Assembly (NCBI RefSeq): GCF_000981805.1
Contig: NZ_CP011132.1
Coordinates: 3,596,001-3,660,000 of the forward strand
Source: Citrobacter amalonaticus Y19
GTDB taxonomy: Bacteria; Pseudomonadota; Gammaproteobacteria; Enterobacterales; Enterobacteriaceae
DNA length: 64,000 bases
Direction of reading: 5' to 3'
Part shown: in pieces, positions 34,331 through 42,975 of the stretch
Position numbering within the stretch: the stretch's first letter is position 1
Layout of the letters: every line of letters starts with the position of its first letter
Notes under the pieces: model-generated
Database searches by the model: none
What the model saw: only the letters and a program-made list of their open reading frames with translations
Told to the model about the DNA's origin: nothing
Program-made: the position numbers and the translations under genes

Positions 34331-34615
34331 AAAGCTGGCGTGTGCACCGGGAAAACCTCAACACGTTCTTCGGCTATCCACCGGATATCCGCAAAAGCTA
34401 TCTACACCACGAATGCTATCGAATCGTTGAACAGTGTAATCCGTGCCGCGATTAAGAAACGCAAAGTGTTCCCGACCGGCGACTCGGTACGTAAGGTTAT
34501 TTATCTGGCAATCAAGGACGCGTCAAAAAAATGGAGTATGCCGTTCCAGAACTGGCTGCTGGCAATGAGTCGTTTTATTATCGAGTTCGGTGACCGCCTG
34601 AGCGATCACCTTTAA
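34331..34615 (+). pseudogene. IS256-family (mutator type) transposase 3' remnant
   Basis: The C-terminal part of a Transposase_mut protein: NLNTFFGYPPDIRK in one frame, then AIYTTNAIESLNSVIRAAIK and onward to MSRFIIEFGDRLSDHL and a stop at 34613. The two parts are offset by one extra A at about 34393-34396. YTTNAIESLN is diagnostic of the family. About 90 of 400 residues remain. Confidence 0.8.
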
Positions 34616-34859
34616 CGAGTGGGCAGTTACACAGAATTACGGACAGGCTCGATTAAGTTTAACATCTCCACCAATATCGGTTACCGTCCGTGTTCTTGCT
34701 CGCTATCTTTTTTCTGTTCTTTCGGGTAATCAACTTTTGATGCCATTATCCTGAATCCGGTTAAATGTGGTCCACAATTAATCCCGGCGATCTACCTATC
34801 TGCGGAGTTGTATTACCTGCGCCAGCATGACTGGCGCTAATTTCCTTCATGCCTCTCCG
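34616..34859. other. Intergenic, no gene supported
   Basis: 244 bp between the IS256 remnant and a minus-strand lipoprotein gene. The only structure seen is a 7-bp hairpin GCGCCAG-CATGA-CTGGCGC at 34819-34837, 23 bp beyond the lipoprotein stop, without a T-run on either strand. Confidence 0.5.
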
Positions 34860-35453
34860 TTATTCCCCGGAAGATGATTTTTGATATACCTTTTTCCCCA
34901 TCATACTAACCTCGTAATTACATTCACTTATATCCCATTCTGGCGCAGGTGTGTTTTTTCCGTCGGTAATATCCATTATCATAACCGGCTGTATATAATA
35001 CCCACCAGTCAGAGTATAAGCCTCATATGAATGACCGGCTTTAGGGATAAAAGAACGATATGAAGAGTGAACCTGCTGACTATATGTACTCTGACTCGTG
35101 GTGCGGTATCCAATTTGAAGATATTGCTCTGATTGTATGCTATACTCCATAACATCTACCATTATTAATGGAGAGCCTTCTGGTGAAGATTTAATGCCTT
35201 CAACCTTTTTTGATTTTGTGGATTTGACACCAAGAATATTAACGCCGGTCACTAATGATTTAGAATCGACTTCCTGAAGACAATTTCCAACTTTCTTGAA
35301 AAATTTCAAAGACAAGGGGTCAACATTATTAGCAATTCTTATCTTCGCAGAGTCATTTCCTGCATAGTCAGAAAGTGGCGACAGTGAAATGACACAACCA
35401 GATAAAAGTAAAGAGCATGGTACTATGTATAGAGTTTTAGTTAGGTTTCGCAT
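34860..35453 (-). CDS. Lipoprotein of unknown function
   Basis: 197 aa from ATG 35453, chosen because AAGGGAA lies 7 bp upstream and the protein then begins with a lipoprotein signal MRNLTKTLYIVPCSLLLSGC (Cys20). A longer in-frame start at 35495 would bury the signal peptide. The mature part is low in complexity, with two further cysteines (NCLQEVDSK and SECNYEVS). It is AT-rich, flanked by transposase remnants and probably acquired. No family was recognised. Confidence 0.65.
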   Translation of the reverse strand: MRNLTKTLYIVPCSLLLSGCVISLSPLSDYAGNDSAKIRIANNVDPLSLKFFKKVGNCLQEVDSKSLVTGVNILGVKSTKSKKVEGIKSSPEGSPLIMVDVMEYSIQSEQYLQIGYRTTSQSTYSQQVHSSYRSFIPKAGHSYEAYTLTGGYYIQPVMIMDITDGKNTPAPEWDISECNYEVSMMGKKVYQKSSSGE

Positions 35454-35570
35454 AAATAATTCCCTTATATGCATAATCGAGACCGGTTCTGGCATACAGT
35501 CTTGAAAGGTTCAGATTTACCGGTTTTGAGATGAGTTCGAATCCTTATATTAAATAATGAGAGAACTCTC

Positions 35571-35704
35571 ATGTTTTATACTACCAATCCCATCATCAAA
35601 CGCAAAGCCTGTTTGCCTAATCTGGCTGAAGAACTTACAAACGTATCCAGAGTCTGCCGAATCATTGGTTCTTCACGCTGGTACTGGCATAGCGACCGGC
35701 AACA
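35571..35704 (+). pseudogene. IS481-like transposase N-terminal remnant
   Basis: ATG 35571 opens NPIIKRKACLPNLAEELTNV followed by SRVCRIIGSSRWYWH. This resembles the N-terminal helix-turn-helix of IS481-type transposases (NLAEELGNVSKACK... as I remember it). Coding similarity ends after about 45 codons, and no catalytic domain follows. Confidence 0.5.
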
Positions 35705-35878
35705 GAATCTTCTGTTGGTCAATCCTCTTGAAATGAGACACTGATCAGCTTTGTCCATATCCGTTCCGCTTTGAAGTGGAAAACAATTGTCTACATACTT
35801 TTGTTTGTCAGCATTACTCTTAATTTCGAACATTATCGGATCAATATAAGTGATTAACGAAATGGTAATGAATGACAC
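35705..35878 (-). pseudogene. Fragment of a small cysteine-containing protein
   Basis: The minus-strand frame from 35878 reads MFEIKSNADKQKYVDNCFPL and QSGTDMDKADQCLISRGLTN after a short hydrophobic start. It has the look of small enterobacterial proteins with a repeated C...C-x-x-S(R/K)G pattern. The C-terminus is cut by the IS481-like remnant. Low confidence; it could be chance. Confidence 0.3.
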
Positions 35879-35999
35879 AGGTAACCAGTAAGTTCAACTT
35901 GCCAATACCATGTGATGACGGTGATGCCCACATTTCCCACCCTTTTAAGGAGTGGACTGAAAAGAAAAACAAGATCTGTCGATACCTCAAGGAGTTTAT

Positions 36000-37151
36000 A
36001 TGCTTTCTGCACGTTCTCTGCTTGTTGCTTCATTTTCTTTGCTCGCCACTGCCGCCGCAGCGCAAACACAGTTCGCCTGGGTGGGTACCTACAATCCTAA
36101 TGGCGAAGGGCTATATCGTTTTTCAGTTGATCCACAAACTGGCGCACTCAGTGATAAAACGCTGGTCAGTACGTTGCCTAATGCCGCACAGCTTACCATC
36201 TCCGCAGACGGGAGGACGCTTTATGCTGCCAGTGAAGTTGAGAAAGGCGTCGTACAGGTATGGCGTATCAATGACAAAGGTGAACTAAGTGAGCTTAATC
36301 AGACAGCTTCTGGCGGTGCCGGACCTGTTTATCTTTCACTGACACCAGACGAGAAACACCTGTTGGTAGCGAACTATGTCAGTGGTTCGATTTCCGTATT
36401 GCCGGTTAAAGCGGATGGTAGTCTGGGTGAAGCAAGTGATAAATATCAGGATGAAGGTCCGGCTGGCGCAGAAAGGCCAGAGGGCGCCGTTGAAGGCAGT
36501 TTTGCCATCAGCGACCATAACGGTCCGCATGCTCATATGATTGCCGCAGACCCCAGCGGGAAATATGTTTATTCTACCGACCTGGGACTGGATCGCATCT
36601 ATCAATACCGGTTTGACGCAACAAGCGGCAAACTCACGCCAAACAACCCGCCGTTTGTGTCTGCTTCTTCGGATGGTGCCGGCCCACGTCACTTTGTATT
36701 TACACCTAAAGGCGATGGACTGTGGCTGATTAACGAAGAGGCCTCCACGCTAACTTACTATCAGTTGAATACTGCCACTGGTACGTTGCGGGAGGGTAAA
36801 ACAGTGTCAGCATTACCGGATGGCTATAAAGGCACAAGTTTTGCCGCTGGTCTGGTATTAAGCCAGGACGGGAAACAGTTGTATGTTGCCAACCGTTTGC
36901 ACAACAGCATTGGCCACTTTACTGTGGCGGCTGACGGTGCACTGACACATCAGCAGGATATCTGGACGCGCGGCGACTATCCGCGCACCCTGACGCTTGA
37001 TGCACAGGGCCGCTGGCTGTATGTGATGAACCAACGTAGCGACAATATTACTCGTTTTAGCGTATCGGCGAACGATGGCAAGTTAACCTTTGTGGAGGAC
37101 TACACTGCGGTGGGTAGTCCATCACAAATGGTCATATCGTCAAAGCCATAA
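36000..37151 (+). CDS. Exported lactonase-family seven-bladed beta-propeller protein
   Basis: 383 aa in the 6-phosphogluconolactonase-like (Lactonase, PF10282-type) propeller fold. Unlike cytoplasmic Pgl it has a signal peptide (LLVASFSLLATAAAAQ), so it acts in the periplasm or outside. Blade motifs repeat (LTISADGRTLYAASE, LTPDEKHLLVANY, ADPSGKYVYSTDLGLDRIY, LTLDAQGRWLYVMNQRSDNI), with HNGPHAHM and GPRHFVF as typical active-site-side segments. AAGGAG precedes ATG 36000. The substrate is unknown. It stands alone, followed by two hairpins. Confidence 0.82.
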   Translation: MLSARSLLVASFSLLATAAAAQTQFAWVGTYNPNGEGLYRFSVDPQTGALSDKTLVSTLPNAAQLTISADGRTLYAASEVEKGVVQVWRINDKGELSELNQTASGGAGPVYLSLTPDEKHLLVANYVSGSISVLPVKADGSLGEASDKYQDEGPAGAERPEGAVEGSFAISDHNGPHAHMIAADPSGKYVYSTDLGLDRIYQYRFDATSGKLTPNNPPFVSASSDGAGPRHFVFTPKGDGLWLINEEASTLTYYQLNTATGTLREGKTVSALPDGYKGTSFAAGLVLSQDGKQLYVANRLHNSIGHFTVAADGALTHQQDIWTRGDYPRTLTLDAQGRWLYVMNQRSDNITRFSVSANDGKLTFVEDYTAVGSPSQMVISSKP

Positions 37152-37178
37152 ATCTCAGGGAGCAGATTTTTCTGGTTA

Positions 37179-37237
37179 TTCATGCGAGATCGCGCATGAA
37201 GGAAGAATCCCCCTCCAGACTCACGTCTGGAGGGGGA
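37179..37237 (+). terminator. Tandem hairpins after the lactonase-like gene
   Basis: First stem TTCATGCG / CGCATGAA (37179-37200, 6-nt loop). The second is a perfect 13-bp stem TCCCCCTCCAGAC / GTCTGGAGGGGGA with a TCAC loop (37208-37237). No T-run follows. Probably transcript-end or mRNA-stabilising structures, and a natural insulator upstream of the DUF4279 gene. Confidence 0.6.
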
Positions 37238-37280
37238 ATGCACTGTTGCAACTAGCGAATTTATCAAATAGGTGGATGTA

Positions 37281-37685
37281 ATGGATAGAACAACTGTAAT
37301 GGCGTATTTTTCTATCTATGGAGAAAAATTCGATACGGAGGATGTTACTATTCGCCTGGATATTTCTCCGACTGAAACCAAGGTGAAGGGAGTCATTCCT
37401 GAAGGAAAAAAACGGCCAAGTATTGAAACTAGTTGGAAAATTTGCACTAAGGAGGAGGTTTCATTAGATCTCAATGATCAACTTTATTATCTTGTTGATT
37501 TATTAGAGGACAAAGTAAAACTACTTTGTGACATTAAATCTTCACTGGATGTTAACTTTGTTTTCTCATTTATAGTGAAAATAGAAAATGGTGAGAAGCC
37601 AGCAATGCACTTTTCCTCAGATAGCTTGAATTTTATTAGTAGCATAGGAGCAGAGATCGATATAGACCTCTACATTTACAGCTAA
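37281..37685 (+). CDS. DUF4279-like protein, possible immunity protein
   Basis: 134 aa from ATG 37281 (AGGTGGA upstream; a GTG at 37272 is the alternative). Segments AYFSIYGEKFDTEDVTIRLD, TKVKGVIPEGKKRPSIETSW and FISSIGAEIDIDLYIY match the DUF4279 pattern (Y-F-x-I-x-G-x-x-F and a C-terminal Ig-A-x-I-D-x-D). DUF4279 proteins often act as immunity proteins beside polymorphic toxins. It sits immediately before the BREX operon, where some BREX loci carry the regulator brxR. Confidence 0.6.
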   Translation: MDRTTVMAYFSIYGEKFDTEDVTIRLDISPTETKVKGVIPEGKKRPSIETSWKICTKEEVSLDLNDQLYYLVDLLEDKVKLLCDIKSSLDVNFVFSFIVKIENGEKPAMHFSSDSLNFISSIGAEIDIDLYIYS

Positions 37686-38069
37686 ACACACCATTTTTCG
37701 TGGGTTACCATATGATAGTGGTGCGGTAGACCAGTGTGCCACGGCAAAGTCGTAGCGTTTGTGGGCGTAAGCGGTTGTAAAAAAAGTAGATTGAACAACC
37801 GTGTTCATCACAACAGGTCACATCGGTGGCGTCAGCCCGGTGCCATTCGAAAAGACCTCGCCGTGTGGACAGAAACTGTCTACGGATGTGGGGTCAGTCA
37901 GTCCACAGAGCCTATTAACAAAAACAACTATGACAATGAGATATAAGTCCTCTTCTTTCGAGCCTTACCCCCTCACAAATTGCCTTTTCTCATGGCATCC
38001 GGCCCCTTCCCCCATTACAATCATCGTTTGTTTTTTTACGAGCTGCATAGCAGTCTTCAGAGGGTAGAT
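37686..38069. other. Region upstream of BREX, no intact gene
   Basis: 384 bp of moderately AT-rich DNA. A short frame (37801-37900, TGHIGGVSPVPFEKTSPCGQ) looks like a coding remnant that I cannot name. The brxA promoter should lie here, but I could not assign boxes. No BrxR-type WYL regulator gene is present between 37686 and brxA. Confidence 0.4.
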
Positions 38070-38678
38070 ATGACGATGAAAAACGACAAGGCATGGATTG
38101 GAGACCTGCTAGGCGGGCCGCTGATGAGCAGGGAAAGTCGAATCATCGCTGAGCTCATGCTTACCGCTCCCAATGAACAAACCTGGCAAGAGCAGATCGT
38201 GGGTCATAACATTCTCCAAGCTTCCTCTGCCAATACGGCGAAGCGCTATGCCACAACGATAAAACTACGCCTGAATACGCTTGATAAAGCGGCGTGGTCA
38301 CTTATTGCGGATGGGAGTGAACGCGAGCGTCAGCAATTGCTGTTTGTAGCCTTGGTACTCCATTCACCGGTTGTTAAAGACTTCCTGGCTGAAGTGGTAA
38401 ACGACCTGCGTAGACAGTTTAAAGAAAAGCTCCCTATGGATAGCTGGGATGAGTTTGTAACCAGCCATCTTCGCCAGCAGCCCGTACTCACCAGTTACTC
38501 AGATTCATCCATCAAAAAAATGGGTAACAACCTGGTCAAAGCGCTGGCTGAAGCGGGTTATCTGGATACGCCGCGCCGACGCAATCTACAGTCAGTCTTT
38601 CTTTTACCAGAAACCCAGGCAACCTTGCAGCGCCTCGGGCAACAAGAATTGGTTTCTATTCTGGAGGGGCAACGGTGA
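38070..38678 (+). CDS. brxA: BREX protein BrxA (DUF1819)
   Basis: First gene of the type 1 BREX phage-exclusion system. It is a small all-helical, NusB-like protein; in solved examples it binds DNA. 202 aa from ATG 38070 (AGAGGG upstream), which fits the family length of about 200; the longer in-frame start at 37980 has no support. It starts MTMKNDKAWIGDLLGGPLMS and includes the typical N(I/T)LxxxSxxTAKRYA pattern (NILQASSANTAKRYATTIKL). The stop overlaps brxB. Confidence 0.9.
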   Translation: MTMKNDKAWIGDLLGGPLMSRESRIIAELMLTAPNEQTWQEQIVGHNILQASSANTAKRYATTIKLRLNTLDKAAWSLIADGSERERQQLLFVALVLHSPVVKDFLAEVVNDLRRQFKEKLPMDSWDEFVTSHLRQQPVLTSYSDSSIKKMGNNLVKALAEAGYLDTPRRRNLQSVFLLPETQATLQRLGQQELVSILEGQR

Positions 38679-39277
38679 TCGATCCCGTGCTTGAATACCG
38701 CCTGTCACAGGTTCAGAGCCGCATTAGCGAAGAGCGCTTTCTCAAAAACAACGGCTCAGGTAATGAGATTGGGTTCTGGATTTTTGATTATCCTGCTCAG
38801 AATGAGCTACAGGTACGTGAACACCTGAAGTATCTGTTGCGTAATCTGGAAAAAGACCACAAGTTCGTGCATCTCAATATCTTCCAGATCATTATCGACA
38901 TGCTCACTGAACGTGGCCTATTAGAGCGCGTCTGTCAGCAGGAAGTTAAAATAGGTACAGAATCACTGAAGAAACAACTCGTTGGCTTATTGAATCAGAA
39001 AAAGATCGCGGATTACATAGCAAAAAAAGTCGATCTTCAGAATCAAGAATTTGTCATCCTGACAGGCATGGGTAATGCCTGGCCGCTGGTTCGTGGCCAT
39101 GAGCTGATGAGCGCCTTGCAGGACGTGATGGGTTTTACCCCTCTGTTGATGTTTTATCCAGGAACCTATAGCGGACACGATCTCTCCCCATTGGCGGGCA
39201 TTGATTCCCGAAATTATTATCGCGCCTTCAGGCTGGTACCCGAAAGCGGGCCTGCGGCGACATTGAATCCTCGTTAA
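38675..39277 (+). CDS. brxB: BREX protein BrxB (DUF1788)
   Basis: 200 aa with a GTG start at 38675 overlapping the brxA stop by 4 bp. Family features include GNEIGFWIFDYPAQNELQVR near the N-terminus and LTGMGNAWPLVRGHEL followed by MLMFYPG-type strands (TPLLMFYPGTYSGHDL). It is required for BREX defence in studied systems, with its biochemical role not settled. It is part of the operon brxABC-pglX, with brxC 11 bp downstream. Confidence 0.93.
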   Translation: MIDPVLEYRLSQVQSRISEERFLKNNGSGNEIGFWIFDYPAQNELQVREHLKYLLRNLEKDHKFVHLNIFQIIIDMLTERGLLERVCQQEVKIGTESLKKQLVGLLNQKKIADYIAKKVDLQNQEFVILTGMGNAWPLVRGHELMSALQDVMGFTPLLMFYPGTYSGHDLSPLAGIDSRNYYRAFRLVPESGPAATLNPR

Positions 39278-39288
39278 AGAGCACAGCA

Positions 39289-42200
39289 ATGAATATTGAA
39301 CAGATCTTTGAGAAACGTCTGGACCGAAATATTAATGGCGTTGTGAAAGCCGAACAGACGGACGATGCCAGTGCCTGGATTGAGCTTGATGAATACGTCA
39401 TCACCCGGGAACTGGAAGGACATCTTCGCCATTTCTTTGAATCTTATGTTCCGGCAACCGGCCCGGAGCGCATACGCATGGAAAACAAAATTGGCGTATG
39501 GGTTTCAGGGTTCTTTGGCTCAGGTAAATCACACTTTATCAAGATTCTGTCGTATCTATTGTCTAACCGCAAAGTCAGCCATAACGGTACAGAACGTAAT
39601 GCATACTCCTTCTTTGAAGACAAAATCAAAGATGCTCTGTTCCTCGCTGATATCAACAAAGCGGTCCATCATCCGACGGAAGTGATTCTGTTCAATATTG
39701 ATTCTCGTGCTAACGTCGATGACAAAGAAGACGCCATCCTTAAAGTCTTCCTGAAGGTGTTTAACGAACGGGTTGGCTACTGCGCTGATTTTCCGCACAT
39801 CGCCCATCTGGAGCGCGAGCTGGCTAAACGCGGCCAATACGACGCATTTAAGACCGCATTCTCCACTATCACTGGTTCAAGCTGGGAAAAAGAGCGCGAT
39901 TCCTACTATTTCATCAGCGATGAAATGGCAGAAGCCCTAAGCCAGGCCACCGGCCAAAGCATTGACGCCTCGCGTCAATGGGTGGAACAGCTGGATAAGA
40001 ACTTCCCATTAGATATCAATAATTTTTGCCAGTGGGTCAAGGAGTGGCTGGATGAAAACGGCAAAAACATCCTCTTCATGGTGGATGAGGTCGGCCAGTT
40101 CATCGGTAAAAATACGCAGATGATGTTGAAGCTACAGACTATCACTGAAAACCTGGGTGTGATCTGCGGTGGACGCGCATGGGTTATTGTTACCTCCCAG
40201 GCAGATATCAATGCGGCTATTGGCGGCATGAGCAGCCGCGACGGACAAGATTTTTCTAAAATCCAGGGCCGTTTCTCTACCCGTCTACAGCTTTCCAGCT
40301 CCAACACTTCCGAAGTTATCCAAAAACGTCTGTTGGTGAAAACCGATGCTGCAAAACCCGCGCTGGCTAAAGTCTGGCAGGAAAAAGCCGACATTCTACG
40401 TAACCAGCTTGCCTTTGATCCCACAACAACAGCTTCTTTGCGCCCCTACACCAGTGAAGAAGAGTTTATTGATAACTATCCGTTTATCCCTTGGCATTAC
40501 CAGATTCTGCAGAAGGTTTTTGAATCTATCCGTACCAAAGGTGCCGCCGGTAAACAGTTAGCTATGGGTGAGCGCTCACAGTTAGAAGCCTTCCAGACTG
40601 CGGCGCAGCAAATCGCTCCACAAGGACTGGATTCTCTGGTTCCCTTCTGGCGTTTTTATGCCGCGATTGAGAGCTTCCTCGAACCGGCCGTCAGCCGCAC
40701 CATCACTCAGGCCTGTCAGAATGGCATTCTTGATGAGTTCGATGGCAACTTATTGAAAACGCTGTTTCTGATCCGCTATGTCGATGTGCTGAAAAGTACA
40801 CTCGATAATCTGGTCACCCTTTCCATTGATAAAATCGATGCTGATAAAGTCGATCTGCGCCGTCGCGTTGAAACAAGCCTGAACAAGCTGGAACGGGAAA
40901 TGTTGATTGCACGTGTCGAAGACAAGTACGTGTTCCTGACCAACGAAGAAAAAGAGATCGAGAACGAGATCCGCAATGTTGAAGTCGACTTCTCTGCGAT
41001 CAACAAAAAACTGGCTTCGATCATCTTTGATGACATTCTGAAAAACCGCAAATATCGCTATCCGGCAAATAAGCAGGACTTCGACATCAGCCGCTTCCTG
41101 AACGGACACCCGTTAGACGGCGCAATGCTTAACGATCTGGTGGTAAAAATTCTTACCCCCAAAGATCCGACCTATACGTTCTATAACAGCGATGCCGCCT
41201 GCCGTCCTTATACTTCGGAAGGTGATGGCTGTATTTTGATTCGCCTCCCAGAGGAGGGGCGCACCTGGACCGACATTGATTTAGTCGTTCAGACCGAAAA
41301 ATTCCTCAAGGACAACGCCGGACAACGCCCGGAACAGGCCAGCCTGCTTTCAGAAAAAGCCCGCGAGAACAGCGTTCGCGAAAAAATGCTGCGCGTCCAG
41401 CTAGAGTCGCTTATTGCCGAAGCAGACGTCTGGGCGATTGGCGAGCGTTTACCGAAGAAATCTTCGACGCCGTCCAGCATCGTGGATGAAGCCTGCCGCT
41501 ATGTGATTGAAAACACGTTTGCCAAGCTAAAAATGCTGAAGCCGTTCAACGGCGATATCGCACGTGAAATCCATGCGCTGCTTACAGTAGAGAATGATAC
41601 AGAGCTGGATCTAGGCGAGCTGGAGGAATCTAATCCTGAGGCGATGCGGGAAGTGGAAACCTGGGTCAGTATGAACATCGAGTACAATAAACCGGTCTAT
41701 TTACGCGATGTCCTGAACCACTTTGCTCGTCGACCTTATGGATGGCCAGAAGAAGAAGTGAAGCTGTTGGTTGCTCGCCTGGCACGTAAAGGCAAATTCA
41801 GCTTTAGCCAGCAGAATAACAATATCGAGCGTAAGCAGGTGTGGGAACTGTTCAATAACAGTCGTCGCCACAGCGAGCTGCGTCTGCACAAAATTCGTCG
41901 TCACGACGAATCACAAATTCGCAAAGCCGCACAACTTATGGCGGATATTGCCCAACAGCCGTTTAGCGAACGTGAAGAACCCGCACTGGTCGAACATATC
42001 CGTCAGGTCTTCGACGACTGGAAGCAAGAGCTGAATGTCTTCAGAGCGAAAGCGGAAGGTGGAAACAATCCAAGCAAAAATGAGATTGACTCAGGTCTGC
42101 GTCTGCTGAATTCCATTCTTAGCGAAAAAGAAGAGTTTGCTCTGATTGAGAAGGTCACCACCCAGGCAAACGAATTGCTGGATTTCAGTGAAGATCGCGA

Positions 42201-42930
42201 AGATTTGGTCGATTTCTACCGCAAGCAGTTCTCCACCTGGCAAAAGCTGGGGGCTGCGCTGAACGGAAGCTTTAAATCCAACCGCAGCGCGCTGGAAAAA
42301 GACGCTGCGGCGGTAAAAGCGTTAGGTGAGCTGGAAAACATCTGGCAGATGCCGGAGCCTTACAAGCATCTGAATCGCATCACGCCGCTGATTGAACAGG
42401 TTCAGAACGTTAACCAGCAGTTAGTTGAACAGCACCGCCAGCACGCCCTGCAACGTATTGACGCCCGCATCGAAGAGAGTCGTCAACGCTTGCAGGAAGC
42501 GCATGCCACATCGGAGCTGCAAAACAGCGTTCTGCTGCCAATGCAAAAAGCCAGAAAGCGCGCTGAGGTCAGCCAGTCGATTCCGGAAATTCTGGCGGAA
42601 CAGCAAGAGACGAAGGCGCTGCAAACGGATGCCGAGAAGAAGATTAACCAGTGGATTGACGAGCTGCGTAAAAAGCAAGAAGCCCAGCTGCGAGCAGCGA
42701 ATGAAGCTACACGCGCTGCAGAATCACAACAGACCTATGTTGTGGCAGAAAAACCCGTTATCCAACCGGTACCGAAAAAAACGTATCTGGTGAATGTCGC
42801 CAGCGAGATGCGCAAAGCCACCGGTGGTGAAGTGCTGGAAACCGCTGAGCAGGTTGAAAAAGCGCTTGATACGCTTCGTGCTGCCCTGCTGGCAGCCATT
42901 GAGGCAGGTGACCGGATTCGTCTTCAGTAA
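39289..42930 (+). CDS. brxC: BREX ATPase BrxC
   Basis: Large P-loop ATPase of BREX (1213 aa, DUF499/PglY relation). Walker A GFFGSGKS is at residues 74-81, and the probable Walker B ILFMVDEVGQFIG is near residue 263. The C-terminal third is helical and charged (QQLVEQHRQHALQRIDARIE, KKINQWIDELRKKQEAQLRA), consistent with coiled coil. It is thought to form the motor/scaffold with the other Brx proteins. An intact frame is followed after 45 bp by pglX, with a hairpin in the gap. Confidence 0.95.
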   Translation: MNIEQIFEKRLDRNINGVVKAEQTDDASAWIELDEYVITRELEGHLRHFFESYVPATGPERIRMENKIGVWVSGFFGSGKSHFIKILSYLLSNRKVSHNGTERNAYSFFEDKIKDALFLADINKAVHHPTEVILFNIDSRANVDDKEDAILKVFLKVFNERVGYCADFPHIAHLERELAKRGQYDAFKTAFSTITGSSWEKERDSYYFISDEMAEALSQATGQSIDASRQWVEQLDKNFPLDINNFCQWVKEWLDENGKNILFMVDEVGQFIGKNTQMMLKLQTITENLGVICGGRAWVIVTSQADINAAIGGMSSRDGQDFSKIQGRFSTRLQLSSSNTSEVIQKRLLVKTDAAKPALAKVWQEKADILRNQLAFDPTTTASLRPYTSEEEFIDNYPFIPWHYQILQKVFESIRTKGAAGKQLAMGERSQLEAFQTAAQQIAPQGLDSLVPFWRFYAAIESFLEPAVSRTITQACQNGILDEFDGNLLKTLFLIRYVDVLKSTLDNLVTLSIDKIDADKVDLRRRVETSLNKLEREMLIARVEDKYVFLTNEEKEIENEIRNVEVDFSAINKKLASIIFDDILKNRKYRYPANKQDFDISRFLNGHPLDGAMLNDLVVKILTPKDPTYTFYNSDAACRPYTSEGDGCILIRLPEEGRTWTDIDLVVQTEKFLKDNAGQRPEQASLLSEKARENSVREKMLRVQLESLIAEADVWAIGERLPKKSSTPSSIVDEACRYVIENTFAKLKMLKPFNGDIAREIHALLTVENDTELDLGELEESNPEAMREVETWVSMNIEYNKPVYLRDVLNHFARRPYGWPEEEVKLLVARLARKGKFSFSQQNNNIERKQVWELFNNSRRHSELRLHKIRRHDESQIRKAAQLMADIAQQPFSEREEPALVEHIRQVFDDWKQELNVFRAKAEGGNNPSKNEIDSGLRLLNSILSEKEEFALIEKVTTQANELLDFSEDREDLVDFYRKQFSTWQKLGAALNGSFKSNRSALEKDAAAVKALGELENIWQMPEPYKHLNRITPLIEQVQNVNQQLVEQHRQHALQRIDARIEESRQRLQEAHATSELQNSVLLPMQKARKRAEVSQSIPEILAEQQETKALQTDAEKKINQWIDELRKKQEAQLRAANEATRAAESQQTYVVAEKPVIQPVPKKTYLVNVASEMRKATGGEVLETAEQVEKALDTLRAALLAAIEAGDRIRLQ

Positions 42931-42941
42931 CCCCCATTTCA

Positions 42942-42963
42942 GGGCAGCGCTCTGCTGCCCTTT
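42942..42963 (+). terminator. Attenuator-like hairpin between brxC and pglX
   Basis: GGGCAGC-GCTCT-GCTGCCC followed by TTT, 11 bp after the brxC stop and 12 bp before the pglX start. The short T-run suggests partial termination that would lower pglX relative to brxABC. Confidence 0.55.
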
Positions 42964-42975
42964 GCAGGATTTTCT

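Noticed and set aside
34340..34615. Independent 91-codon gene
   Set aside because: Its first 18 codons are out of frame with the IS256 transposase, which continues in the rest; it is a transposase remnant.
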